Source: Chloroflexota bacterium (GTDB taxonomy: Bacteria > Chloroflexota > UBA6077). Taken from it: 6,820 nucleotides of DNA. The notes under the pieces are model-generated. The model did not search any database. It saw nothing but the letters and a program-made list of their open reading frames with translations, and was not told where the DNA came from. Below, piece after piece: positions 1 to 6,431 of the stretch. The number at the start of each line of letters is the position of its first letter. Position 1 is the first letter of the stretch. Both the position numbers and the translations under genes were made by a program. The stretch covers positions 1 through 6,820 of the forward strand of contig JAJYNT010000356.1 of assembly GCA_021786215.1 (NCBI GenBank), in the 5' to 3' direction.

Positions 1-573
1 ACCTGACACCACATGGCCACGCAGCCTGTATCGACGGCCGAGCAGCTCTGCGGCCTCCCGGACCTGGCCCTCCGCCAGCAGCTGCCGGATCCGACTGCTG
101 CTGACCACCTTTCCACCGATCTCGACCGGCGGAAACCGAAAGACTTCAAAACCGCTTTCACGGCCGATAGCGGCCAACCTTTCCGGGGTGCCGCTTCTTC
201 CCTTTCCGAGCGCGAAGTCGCTCCCAATCCACAGCTCCCGCAACCGGAACCGGTTTGCTAGCAGATCCAGGAACTCTTCGGGCGTTAGCTGAGACAGCGC
301 CGCCGTGAACTCCATCACGACGACCTCAGCCACACCGAGCGCCTTGATCGCGGAGAGGCGGTCCTCAACCGCCGCTAGATGCGTGATATCGCTCTCGGGA
401 CGCAGCACGTCTTCCGGATGAGGCGAGAAGGTGACGCAACCGCTGGTCACACCCAGCTCGGCCGCGCGCCGGGCGACGGTACTGATCAGCGCCTGATGGC
501 CAAGATGAACCCCATCGAAAACCCCGATGGTGACTACAGCGTCACGAGACCGTCCCATGATTCCCTCTGTCAT
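1..573 (-). CDS. ribF: RibF, bifunctional riboflavin kinase/FAD synthetase, N-terminal part (cut by window edge)
   Basis: The enzyme phosphorylates riboflavin to FMN and adenylylates FMN to FAD in the cytoplasm. The frame stays open for 191 codons from position 573 to the left edge. The visible part is the FAD synthetase (nucleotidyltransferase) domain: TIGVFDGVHLGHQ near residues 15-27 is the HxGH-type nucleotide-binding loop, TFSPHPEDVL is near 48-57, WIGSDFALGKGRSG near 114-127, and SSSRIRQLLAEGQV followed by AAELLGRRY closes the domain. The last residues (GHVVSG) begin the riboflavin kinase domain, which lies outside the window. The ATG at 573 overlaps the truB stop as ATGA, but its GAGGG sequence is directly against the start codon. 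An in-frame ATG at 558 has AGAGGG about 4 bases upstream and is a credible alternative start. It is the last gene of the cluster seen here. The family call is firm; the start is not. Confidence 0.95.
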   Translation of the reverse strand, partial: MTEGIMGRSRDAVVTIGVFDGVHLGHQALISTVARRAAELGVTSGCVTFSPHPEDVLRPESDITHLAAVEDRLSAIKALGVAEVVVMEFTAALSQLTPEEFLDLLANRFRLRELWIGSDFALGKGRSGTPERLAAIGRESGFEVFRFPPVEIGGKVVSSSRIRQLLAEGQVREAAELLGRRYRLRGHVVSG

Positions 574-1478
574 CCCTCGGTCACCAGCACCAGCTTGGGC
601 TGCCAAGCGCCATCCCGTGGCTCTGCCAGACCGAGGAACTCCCCTTCGACTGAGTAGACCCTCACTGGCCCCTCCTTTGGGAAAAAGCCGGCAACGGGCC
701 ACCGTCGGCCGCCAGCCATGTCGGCGGCATGCACTGTGGACACCACGACCGCGGGAAGATGAGCCACCGCCACATCCGTTGGCATGATCAGGCTGTCCAA
801 GTACTCGAACTCAGCGGCCAGCCGCAATTGGTCGATTCCAACCCCATCGCTACAGCTGAAAGAGCCGCTGGCTGTTCTAACCAGAGCGCAGAGATGGCCG
901 CCCACTCCTAACTTCTCCCCCAAATCCCGCGCCAAACTGCGTATGTAGGTCCCCTTGGAGCAGAGCACAACCACGCTCAAGGTGGGTGGCTCCCATCCGA
1001 CGACGGCCAACCCTTTGATGGAAACCCGTCTCGGGGCCAGACTAGCGAATCCACCCCTTCGCGCTATTTCGTAGGCCTTCTTCCCCTGTAACTTGATGGC
1101 GGAGTACTGGGGAGGAACCTGATCGATGTCGCCGAGAAAGGTTGCCAGCGCAGCCACCACCTGATCCAGCTTCGTGCCGGAGGGGTCCCTGGCATATAGC
1201 ACCCTGCCCTCGGCGTCATCGGTATCCGTGGCGGCGCCAAGCACCACGTCGCCGCAGTAGCACTTGTCCTGGTCTGCCAGATAGTCCACCAACCGTGTGG
1301 CTCGGCCGACAGCCACCAGCAACACCCCAGCCGCGGCTGGGTCCAGCGTCCCGGCGTGGCCAACCCGACGAACCCCGGTCAGCCGGCGCACCAGTTGAAC
1401 CACGTCGTGAGAGGTCCACCCGTAGGGCTTTACGATATTCAGAAACCCCTCAAGCCCCGCTCGCCTGGTGCCGTTCAC
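570..1478 (-). CDS. truB: TruB, tRNA pseudouridine(55) synthase
   Basis: Isomerises U55 in the T-loop of tRNAs to pseudouridine. The 302-residue length is normal for bacterial TruB. GFLNIVKPYGWTSHDVV (11-27) opens the fold. GHAGTLDPAAAGVL (40-53) carries the catalytic Asp at 46. QVPPQYSAIKLQGKKAYEI (120-138) holds the conserved substrate-binding Tyr near 125, and KGTYIRSLARDLG (175-187) holds the conserved Arg near 180. The segment from about 240 to the end fits the small C-terminal TruB/PUA-like domain, with YSVEGEFLGLAE near 275-286. The start is GTG, overlapping the nrnA stop as GTGA, with a GAGAGGGTGG purine run upstream. This arrangement argues for re-initiation or coupling with nrnA. 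No catalytic residue appears to be missing. Confidence 0.97.
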   Translation of the reverse strand: MNGTRRAGLEGFLNIVKPYGWTSHDVVQLVRRLTGVRRVGHAGTLDPAAAGVLLVAVGRATRLVDYLADQDKCYCGDVVLGAATDTDDAEGRVLYARDPSGTKLDQVVAALATFLGDIDQVPPQYSAIKLQGKKAYEIARRGGFASLAPRRVSIKGLAVVGWEPPTLSVVVLCSKGTYIRSLARDLGEKLGVGGHLCALVRTASGSFSCSDGVGIDQLRLAAEFEYLDSLIMPTDVAVAHLPAVVVSTVHAADMAGGRRWPVAGFFPKEGPVRVYSVEGEFLGLAEPRDGAWQPKLVLVTEG

Positions 1479-2500
1479 GCCCCGGCTGCCACCCTCTCGA
1501 GACGCCTTCGTCCTTCCTCCAATAGGAGGCTCTCCACGCGGTCTATCGGGCCCTCCAGAGTGCAGCCGGCCGCACGCACGTGGCCACCACCCCCAAAGCT
1601 CTTCGCCAGGGCGGCGACGTCCAGCTCTCCCGTGCTCCTCATGCTGACTCTGACCTTCCCTCCTTGCTCGCTGAACAGGAAGGCCGCGCCCGCCTCGGGC
1701 ACCCCGGCGATGAAGTCCACGAGGCTGTCGGCATCCTCCAGAGTGGCATCACACTCCGCCAACATCTCGGCGGTTATGTCAGACCACACCAGCCCACCAT
1801 CAACCTTAGTCCGGCTGAGCACCCGACCCCAAAGGCTCAGTGCCCGGGGCGACCTGGTGTTGAAGATCCGCTCGCTGATCCCGGACAGAGATGCCCCGCG
1901 TTCCATGAGGCCGGCGGCCACGCGGAGGGTTCGGGACGACGTCGAGGGGATTCTGAACCCGAGTGTGTCGGTAACGATCCCAACCAGGAGGCAGGTGGCA
2001 ACCTCTTCCGGGATCGGCAGGTCCTCTTGCTCAATCAGCTCCGCCAACTGCTGGCAGACGGCAGGGGAGGAGGGCTCGAGCAGGTTAATCTGGCCGAAAC
2101 GGGTGTTGCTTGGGTGGTGGTCGATGTTGATCAAAGGAACCGACTCGAACTTGCTCCTGTTCTGGCTATAGAGGGCCCCAAGTCGGGTCGGATCGCTCGC
2201 ATCCAGGGAGATTATGACGTCCGCGGCCAGCAGGGCAGCCCTCGTCGCTTCGCCATCAGCGGTCTCGGATCTGTCCGGGGAGTAGACCTCCACCGATTCC
2301 CAACCGGGCAGAAAGTGGTAGCTGGCAGGAACCGGCCCGGGGCTGATGGCCCGCACCTCTCCCCGGGCAAGCCTCATCGACTTGGAGAGAGCTAGGAGCC
2401 CAGACAGCGCGTCACCGTCGGGATCGACGTGGCAGGTGACCACCACCCTTTTCCCGCTCCTCAACAGAGGAAGCAGCACCGGCTTGTAACCAGACTCCAC
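1475..2500 (-). CDS. nrnA: NrnA-type DHH/DHHA1 phosphoesterase (nanoRNase / pAp phosphatase)
   Basis: The protein has 341 residues, the usual size for NrnA, a manganese-dependent enzyme known in Firmicutes and mycobacteria to degrade 2-5 nt RNAs and to dephosphorylate 3'-phosphoadenosine 5'-phosphate. DHH-domain motifs appear in order: HVDPDGDALSG (24-34), SLDASDPTRLG with Asp100 (98-108), the name-giving DHH at 127-129 within NIDHHPSN, and GIVTDTLGF with Asp178 (174-182). The C-terminal DHHA1 domain carries FGGGGHVRAAG (302-312), the substrate-binding glycine loop. These are the metal ligands expected of an active enzyme. The start is GTG, 6 bases after the rbfA stop, with AGGAG 3-4 bases upstream and AAGGAG further up. 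A location between rbfA and truB is typical for this family. The exact substrate (nanoRNA, pAp or c-di-NMP products) cannot be read from sequence. Confidence 0.93.
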   Translation of the reverse strand: MESGYKPVLLPLLRSGKRVVVTCHVDPDGDALSGLLALSKSMRLARGEVRAISPGPVPASYHFLPGWESVEVYSPDRSETADGEATRAALLAADVIISLDASDPTRLGALYSQNRSKFESVPLINIDHHPSNTRFGQINLLEPSSPAVCQQLAELIEQEDLPIPEEVATCLLVGIVTDTLGFRIPSTSSRTLRVAAGLMERGASLSGISERIFNTRSPRALSLWGRVLSRTKVDGGLVWSDITAEMLAECDATLEDADSLVDFIAGVPEAGAAFLFSEQGGKVRVSMRSTGELDVAALAKSFGGGGHVRAAGCTLEGPIDRVESLLLEEGRRRLERVAAGA

Positions 2501-2506
2501 CGTCTC

Positions 2507-2857
2507 CTACTCCTCTCCTTTGTGGATCTCGCGGAGGATCTCCAGGACGCGGGCGCCCTTTTCTATGGAGGTGTCCAGCTTGAAGCTCAACTCCGGCACG
2601 TGCCGCAGTCGAAGCCGGCTCGCCATCTCCCGTCGGAAGTACCCGGCGGCGTGGCGGAGTGCCAGCATCGTCTGCTGGATCTCATCCTCGCTCCCCATGA
2701 TGCTAACGTGGACCGTCGCGTTCCTGAGATCGGCGCTAGTGTCCACGTTGGTGATGCTTATCATCCCCCGCAACCGCGGATCCTGAGTTTCGCGCTGCAG
2801 GAGTGCTGCGATCTCTTCTTTGATTTGTTGGTTTACTCGCTCGATTCGCCTGCTCAT
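2507..2857 (-). CDS. rbfA: RbfA, 30S ribosome-binding factor
   Basis: RbfA binds the immature 30S subunit and assists 16S rRNA 5'-end maturation, notably in the cold. The 116-residue product starting MSRRIERVNQQIKEEI matches the family in length and along its whole course. DPRLRGMISITNVDTSADL (26-44), ATVHVSIMG (47-55), HAAGYFRREMA (69-79, the kinked KH-like helix region with the family's Ala-containing turn) and VPELSFKLDTSIEKG (87-101) are all recognisable. The frame is open back to an ATG at 2941, but that extension lies inside infB and is not RbfA-like, so I chose the ATG at 2857. It begins 19 bases after the infB stop, with AGGCAGTGAG upstream as a modest Shine-Dalgarno sequence. Confidence 0.95.
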   Translation of the reverse strand: MSRRIERVNQQIKEEIAALLQRETQDPRLRGMISITNVDTSADLRNATVHVSIMGSEDEIQQTMLALRHAAGYFRREMASRLRLRHVPELSFKLDTSIEKGARVLEILREIHKGEE

Positions 2858-2876
2858 CTCACTGCCTATGACGACT

Positions 2877-4778
2877 TCAGCTAACACGCTCCATCCTATA
2901 GAACTCCAGGATGTCGCCAACCTGGAAGTCGCTGAAGCCATCGATCTGGACGCCGCACTCGTAGCCGGCGGCTACATCTCTAGCGTCCTCTTTGAAGCGG
3001 CGCAGGCTGCCTACCTTGCCGTCGTACAGCACGCCGCCACCCCGAATAACCCGGCAGCGGGACCCCCTGGTCACCTTCCCGTCAGTCACCATGACCCCCG
3101 CAACCGCTTCACTCTTCGAGATCTTGAACAGCTGTCGCACCTCGGCGTGACCCTCAGTTGCCTCTTCGAACTTCGGCTCGAGAAGCCCCGTCAGCGCCTT
3201 CTGAACGTCCTCCACCAGCTTGTAGATCACCTCGTAGAAGCGAATGTCTACCTGGTTCTCCTCTGCCAGATGCTTGGCACCGGGCTCCAGACGGCTGTTG
3301 AAGCCGATAATAACGGCGTGGGATGCGGAGGCCAGCAGCACGTCCGATTCGGTGATGCTTCCAGTGCCCGAGTGAATAACTCGGACCCTAACATCCTCGG
3401 CCTGCAGGCGGTTCAAGGAGTTTACGATCGGCTCGACCGATCCCTGCACGTCAGTCTTGACGATGACGTTCAGTTCCTTGATCTGCCCGGCCTGGATCTG
3501 CTTGTACAGATCATCCAGGGTCACCGGCGACACCGGCGTCTCCACCTGGAGTTCTGTGGCCCTCTCTCCGGCCAGCGAACGCGCTATCTTCTCGTCGGCT
3601 ACCACCTTCCACACGTCGCCTGCCGCGGGTACGGCGCCGAGTCCCAGCACCTCGGCTGGCATGGACGGACCTGCCTTGCGCAGCCGCCTTCCCTTGTCGT
3701 CGAACAGCGCCTTGACCTTGCCAAAGGTGCCGCCCGCGACCACTGCGTCCCCAATCTTGAGAGTTCCAGCCTTCACCAGAACAGTGGCCACCGGTCCCCT
3801 CGCCTTGTCGAGCTTGGCCTCTATCACCACACCCGCTGCGGAGCGAGCCGGATTGGCCTTGTACTCTTGCATTTCGGCTACCAGCAGCAGCATCTCGAGC
3901 AGAGAGTCTATTCCCTGCTTGCGGCGCGCCGAAACCGGCACAACGATGGTCTGGCCGCCATATTCCTCGGGAACCAGACCTATCTCGGCAAGCTGCTGCT
4001 TCACCCTGTCGGGGTTTGCGTCGCCCTTGTCGATCTTGTTTATCGCCACCACGATGGGGACGTTCGCCGCCTTCGCGTGGTCCGCTGCTTCGAGAGTCTG
4101 GGGCATCACCCCGTCATCTGCCGCCACCACCAGCACGGCTATGTCGGTAGCCTGAGCGCCGCGCGCCCTCATCGCCGTGAAAGCCTCGTGACCTGGCGTA
4201 TCCAGGAATGTTATTTTCTGACCGTGAAGCTCCACCTGGTACGCGCCTATGTGCTGCGTTATCCCTCCGGCCTCCTGCGCCGTGACGTTGGCTTGCCGAA
4301 TTACGTCCAGCAGACTGGTCTTGCCGTGGTCGACGTGACCCATGATGGTCACTACTGGAGGCCTCGGCTGCAACAGTGCGGGATCTTCTTCCTCAACGGA
4401 GGGGATCTCCAGAGGGGCGGCGCGCTCGGCTGGCTCCGGCTCTTTCACCTCGAAGCCAAGGTCCGACGCTACCACTGAGGCGGCATCGCGATCGATCTGC
4501 TGATTGATGTTCGCGATTATCCCATTCTTCATCAGCTCTTTGATGATCTGAACGGGGCTGATCTTCAGCAGGTCGGCGAAATCCTTCACGACGATGCTGT
4601 CGGGAAGCTCGATGCTCCTCTCTTCGCGGGCCGCTACCGCGACGGCAACGGCAGCCCTATCATTGGACGCAGTAGGCGTGTAGGTCGGTCTTGCCCCGTT
4701 GCCGGCGGACTTCCCGCGGCCCTGTTGAGGCCTCCTATCCTTCGCGCCTCTCGATCTGTTAATCGGTCTTGGACTCAT
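2877..4778 (-). CDS. infB: InfB, translation initiation factor IF-2
   Basis: IF-2 is the GTPase that brings fMet-tRNA to the 30S subunit and promotes 50S joining. The 633 residues divide as follows: a basic, low-complexity Arg/Gly-rich N-terminus (1-55); an IF2-N helical module (about 56-112); the G domain (about 138-305) with G1 GHVDHGKT (147-154), G2 GGITQHIGAY (171-180), G3 DTPGHEAF (193-200), G4 NKID (247-250) and G5 SAR (283-285); a beta-barrel domain II (about 315-405); domain III with VKTDVQGSVEPI (440-451); and the C-terminal initiator-tRNA-binding barrel (about 555-627) including GYECGVQIDGF (605-615). It is shorter than the E. coli form (about 890 residues) and close to the compact forms of Thermus and some Gram-positives, because the variable N-terminus is reduced. 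The ATG has a strong AAAGGGGGAG ribosome site. It lies 19 bases after rnpM, with no L7Ae-type gene between. Confidence 0.98.
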   Translation of the reverse strand: MSPRPINRSRGAKDRRPQQGRGKSAGNGARPTYTPTASNDRAAVAVAVAAREERSIELPDSIVVKDFADLLKISPVQIIKELMKNGIIANINQQIDRDAASVVASDLGFEVKEPEPAERAAPLEIPSVEEEDPALLQPRPPVVTIMGHVDHGKTSLLDVIRQANVTAQEAGGITQHIGAYQVELHGQKITFLDTPGHEAFTAMRARGAQATDIAVLVVAADDGVMPQTLEAADHAKAANVPIVVAINKIDKGDANPDRVKQQLAEIGLVPEEYGGQTIVVPVSARRKQGIDSLLEMLLLVAEMQEYKANPARSAAGVVIEAKLDKARGPVATVLVKAGTLKIGDAVVAGGTFGKVKALFDDKGRRLRKAGPSMPAEVLGLGAVPAAGDVWKVVADEKIARSLAGERATELQVETPVSPVTLDDLYKQIQAGQIKELNVIVKTDVQGSVEPIVNSLNRLQAEDVRVRVIHSGTGSITESDVLLASASHAVIIGFNSRLEPGAKHLAEENQVDIRFYEVIYKLVEDVQKALTGLLEPKFEEATEGHAEVRQLFKISKSEAVAGVMVTDGKVTRGSRCRVIRGGGVLYDGKVGSLRRFKEDARDVAAGYECGVQIDGFSDFQVGDILEFYRMERVS

Positions 4779-4797
4779 TGACTGCTCCCCCTTTCGC

Positions 4798-5130
4798 TCA
4801 ACTGCCCGCGTCGCCTTCGGCTTCAGGAGCAGACTGAGTAGTAAACTCGCGACCGAAAGCCCGGCCGTACCTCAGTAGCTCGTCCCGATCCTCGGGACTG
4901 ATTTCGGTCTTCAAGGCGCGACCCAGCGACGATTTCTGGAGCGCCTTCTCCCAACAGTCGGTTCTCTTGCACAGGTACGCGCCTCGGCCGGACTTCTTCC
5001 CCGTCAGGTCAACCTCGACCTGGCCTGAAACCGTCCGAACGACGCGCACCATCTGCCTCTTCGGCTGAACCTGTCCACAGCCGGCGCAGCTTCGTTGCGG
5101 TATGTGTTTCGGCCGCAAGTGAGTAACCAT
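4798..5130 (-). CDS. rnpM: RnpM (YlxR family), RNA-binding RNase P modulator
   Basis: This is a 110-residue member of the YlxR/DUF448 family, a small RNA-binding protein of the nusA-infB cluster, more recently linked to RNase P modulation in B. subtilis. The signature is clear: PQRSCAGCG (11-19), [10 protein letters not shown] (23-32), [18 protein letters not shown] (38-55), then Cys59 and a helical tail. Four cysteines (15, 18, 54, 59) are arranged as two pairs. About 20 acidic and small residues extend past the core. The ATG follows the nusA stop by only 3 bases. The best purine run (GGAGGAG) lies about 15 bases upstream, inside nusA, which is far for a normal Shine-Dalgarno site, so translation probably depends on ribosomes finishing nusA. 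The family assignment is secure; the in vivo role in this organism is inferred. Confidence 0.93.
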   Translation of the reverse strand: MVTHLRPKHIPQRSCAGCGQVQPKRQMVRVVRTVSGQVEVDLTGKKSGRGAYLCKRTDCWEKALQKSSLGRALKTEISPEDRDELLRYGRAFGREFTTQSAPEAEGDAGS

Positions 5131-5133
5131 CGC

Positions 5134-6219
5134 TTACTGCGCCGACTCCTCCGCCGGCGCGGCAATCGGCTGAGCAACCAGCGGCTCACTTCCAGCTGCC
5201 TTTATGTCGATACGCCAGCCGGTCAACTTCGCCGCCAATCGGGCGTTCTGCCCCTCCTTGCCGATGGCCAGCGACAACTGCCGCTCCGGAACCATAACCG
5301 TGGCCGTCTTGTCGTCTTCGTTGATGTCCACGCTGATCACCTGGGCAGGACTCAAGGCATTCGCAACGAAGGTCGATGCATCCGGGCTCCACTGGACCAC
5401 GTCGATCTTCTCGCCACCAAGCTCGTTGACGATGTTCTGGATGCGCACTCCCCGCATCCCAACACACGAGCCGACGGGATCAATCCCCTCCTGCCGTGCC
5501 GCCACGGCGACCTTCGATCGCGCTCCCGCCTCGCGGGCAATCGCCTTCAGCTCGACGGTCCCGTTGAAGATCTCCGGCACCTCCTGCTCGAACAGCCGGC
5601 GAAGCATCATCTTGTGGTTGCGTGACACGATGATCTGAGGACCCTTGTGGGTGTCGTGAACCTCCACAAGGTAGACCCTGAGCCGCTGGCCAGGGTAGTA
5701 CCGCTCGGTCGGAACCTGGTCGCTGGGTGCCATAACACCCTCGGCCTTCCCAAGCTCGATGTACACCGTGCGGTTCTCGATGCGCTGAACAACCCCATGA
5801 AGCAGTTCACCCTCGCGCTCGTGGTACTCGTCGAACACCAGGCGCCGTTCCTCATCGCGAAGCCGCTGCAGTATCACCTGTTTCGCCGTTTGAGCGGCTA
5901 TTCGACCGAAGTTGGGGGGAGTGCTCTCCACGGCGAGGTAGTCGCCCACCTGGATCCCCGGGTTCAGCTTCCTGGCTACATCCAGAGAGATCTTCTCAGC
6001 TCCGGCCTCGCTCTCCTTCTCTACCACCAGTTTATCGGCAAAGATGCGAACAGCACCGGTGGCCGGGTCGATCTTCGCTGTGACATTCTGGCCGGTGGGA
6101 GCGAAGTTCTTCTTGTAGGCAGAAACCAAAGCCGCTTCTATGGCGTGCATCACCGCCTCTCGGCTGACGCCCTTCTCGCTACAGAGCTGGCTTATCGCTG
6201 TCACAAAATCGCTCTTCAT
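5134..6219 (-). CDS. nusA: NusA, transcription termination/antitermination factor
   Basis: NusA binds RNA polymerase and nascent RNA, enhancing pausing and hairpin-dependent termination. The 361-residue protein has the NusA N-terminal polymerase-binding domain (about 1-128), an S1 domain (about 136-201, [16 protein letters not shown] at 142-157), KH1 (about 203-282, with GMRG at 254-257) and KH2 (about 287-343, with [19 protein letters not shown] at 317-335). It ends in a short Ala/Glu-rich tail with no acidic-repeat domains, like the compact Gram-positive form rather than the roughly 495-residue E. coli form. The open frame reaches an ATG at 6312, but the extra 31 codons do not resemble NusA and include the terminator stem. 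The ATG at 6219 has AGGAGG 7 bases upstream and starts the family-typical [19 protein letters not shown]. It is the first gene after the promoter at 6333-6361. The usual rimP gene does not precede it. Confidence 0.97.
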   Translation of the reverse strand: MKSDFVTAISQLCSEKGVSREAVMHAIEAALVSAYKKNFAPTGQNVTAKIDPATGAVRIFADKLVVEKESEAGAEKISLDVARKLNPGIQVGDYLAVESTPPNFGRIAAQTAKQVILQRLRDEERRLVFDEYHEREGELLHGVVQRIENRTVYIELGKAEGVMAPSDQVPTERYYPGQRLRVYLVEVHDTHKGPQIIVSRNHKMMLRRLFEQEVPEIFNGTVELKAIAREAGARSKVAVAARQEGIDPVGSCVGMRGVRIQNIVNELGGEKIDVVQWSPDASTFVANALSPAQVISVDINEDDKTATVMVPERQLSLAIGKEGQNARLAAKLTGWRIDIKAAGSEPLVAQPIAAPAEESAQ

Positions 6220-6282
6220 CCCAATCCCTCCTGATAGAAGCCCGCGCCCCGCTGCCCCTGTACTATGTCGCAAGGCCGCAAC

Positions 6283-6309
6283 AAAAAAGTGGGGGCGTGC
6301 CCACCACTT
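6283..6309 (-). terminator. Rho-independent terminator in the nusA leader
   Basis: On the minus strand, AAGTGG pairs with CCACTT, one T is bulged, GGG then pairs with CCC, and the loop is CACG. The stem is followed at once by a run of six T (6288-6283), two of which extend the stem against the AA. This is a strong canonical intrinsic terminator. On the plus strand the same hairpin has no T tract, so it acts on minus-strand transcripts only. It lies downstream of the extended -10 promoter and upstream of nusA, so it would both stop por read-through and shorten transcripts from the nusA promoter to about 45 nt. Confidence 0.75.
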
Positions 6310-6332
6310 CAACTCGGAACTGTTGCATATGA

Positions 6333-6361
6333 ATTATATCAGGGACACCCCCCCGGCGCAA
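6333..6361 (-). promoter_or_regulatory. Sigma-70-type promoter with extended -10, driving nusA
   Basis: Read on the minus strand, a perfect TATAAT (6338 down to 6333) is preceded by TGA, giving an extended -10 (TGnTATAAT). Exactly 17 bases further upstream is TTGCGC (6361 to 6356), which matches the -35 consensus TTGACA only at its TTG. The predicted start is near 6326-6328, leaving a leader of about 108 bases before the nusA ATG. The AT-rich -10 stands out sharply from its GC-rich surroundings. It lies about 70 bases past the porB stop and drives the whole nusA to ribF cluster if read-through occurs. Confidence 0.72.
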
Positions 6362-6366
6362 CGCCG
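6354..6366. repeat. 13-base inverted repeat overlapping the nusA -35
   Basis: CGGCG and CGCCG arms around a 3-base centre form a perfect 5-bp inverted repeat that covers the whole -35 hexamer. It has no T tract, so it is not a terminator by itself. It could be a repressor site or simply GC-rich coincidence. Confidence 0.35.
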
Positions 6367-6431
6367 ACTGGCACTATTACGGCCCATACGGCATAGAAGA
6401 AACAACAGTTGCATAAGCGAAATGGATAGGA

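Larger units (their letters stand above)
6318..6415. repeat. Two near-identical 12-base direct repeats flanking the nusA promoter
   Basis: On the plus strand AACTGTTGCATA (6318-6329) and AACAGTTGCATA (6404-6415) differ at one base and lie 86 bases apart. One overlaps the predicted transcription start of the nusA promoter; the other lies upstream of its -35. Both are visible directly. A role as operators is only a suggestion, and two 12-mers can arise by chance. Confidence 0.35.
6220..6431 (-). other. porB-nusA intergenic region and nusA leader; no rimP
   Basis: This 212-base stretch is the only non-coding region of note in the window. In transcription order it holds the porB 3' flank, a 13-base GC-rich inverted repeat over the -35, the extended -10, the leader terminator, a GC-rich stretch (about 6230-6282) and the nusA AGGAGG ribosome site at 6227-6232. 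It contains no open frame resembling RimP (about 150 residues), and it is too short to hold one. Confidence 0.8.

Noticed and set aside
13..787. Small plus-strand frames over the left end of the window
   Set aside because: The minus strand carries a continuous RibF FAD-synthetase domain and TruB there, so these frames are shadows.
1356..2395. Two 271-codon plus-strand frames (1356-2171 and 1580-2395)
   Set aside because: Both are antisense to nrnA (the first also to the 5' end of truB), which has intact DHH and DHHA1 motifs. The translations are low-complexity and unlike any family I recognise.
2507..2941. Longer rbfA reading frame starting at 2941
   Set aside because: The first 28 codons overlap the end of infB out of frame and do not resemble RbfA. 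The ATG at 2857 gives the expected N-terminus MSRRIERVNQ.
2820..4478. 552-codon open frame on the plus strand, opposite infB
   Set aside because: It lies wholly antisense to a fully conserved infB (and the start of rbfA). Its product has no recognisable domain and is rich in His/Leu/Arg from complementary codons. Long antisense frames are expected in GC-rich genes.
6244..6282. Second promoter just upstream of nusA (TTGCGG/TTGCGA and TAGTAC elements)
   Set aside because: The possible -10 matches consensus at about three of six positions and no spacing fits well, so I do not support it, although it would bypass the leader terminator.
5134..6312. Longer nusA reading frame starting at 6312
   Set aside because: The extra 31 residues are not NusA-like, span the terminator hairpin, and lack a Shine-Dalgarno site. 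The ATG at 6219 has AGGAGG at ideal spacing and the family-typical N-terminus.
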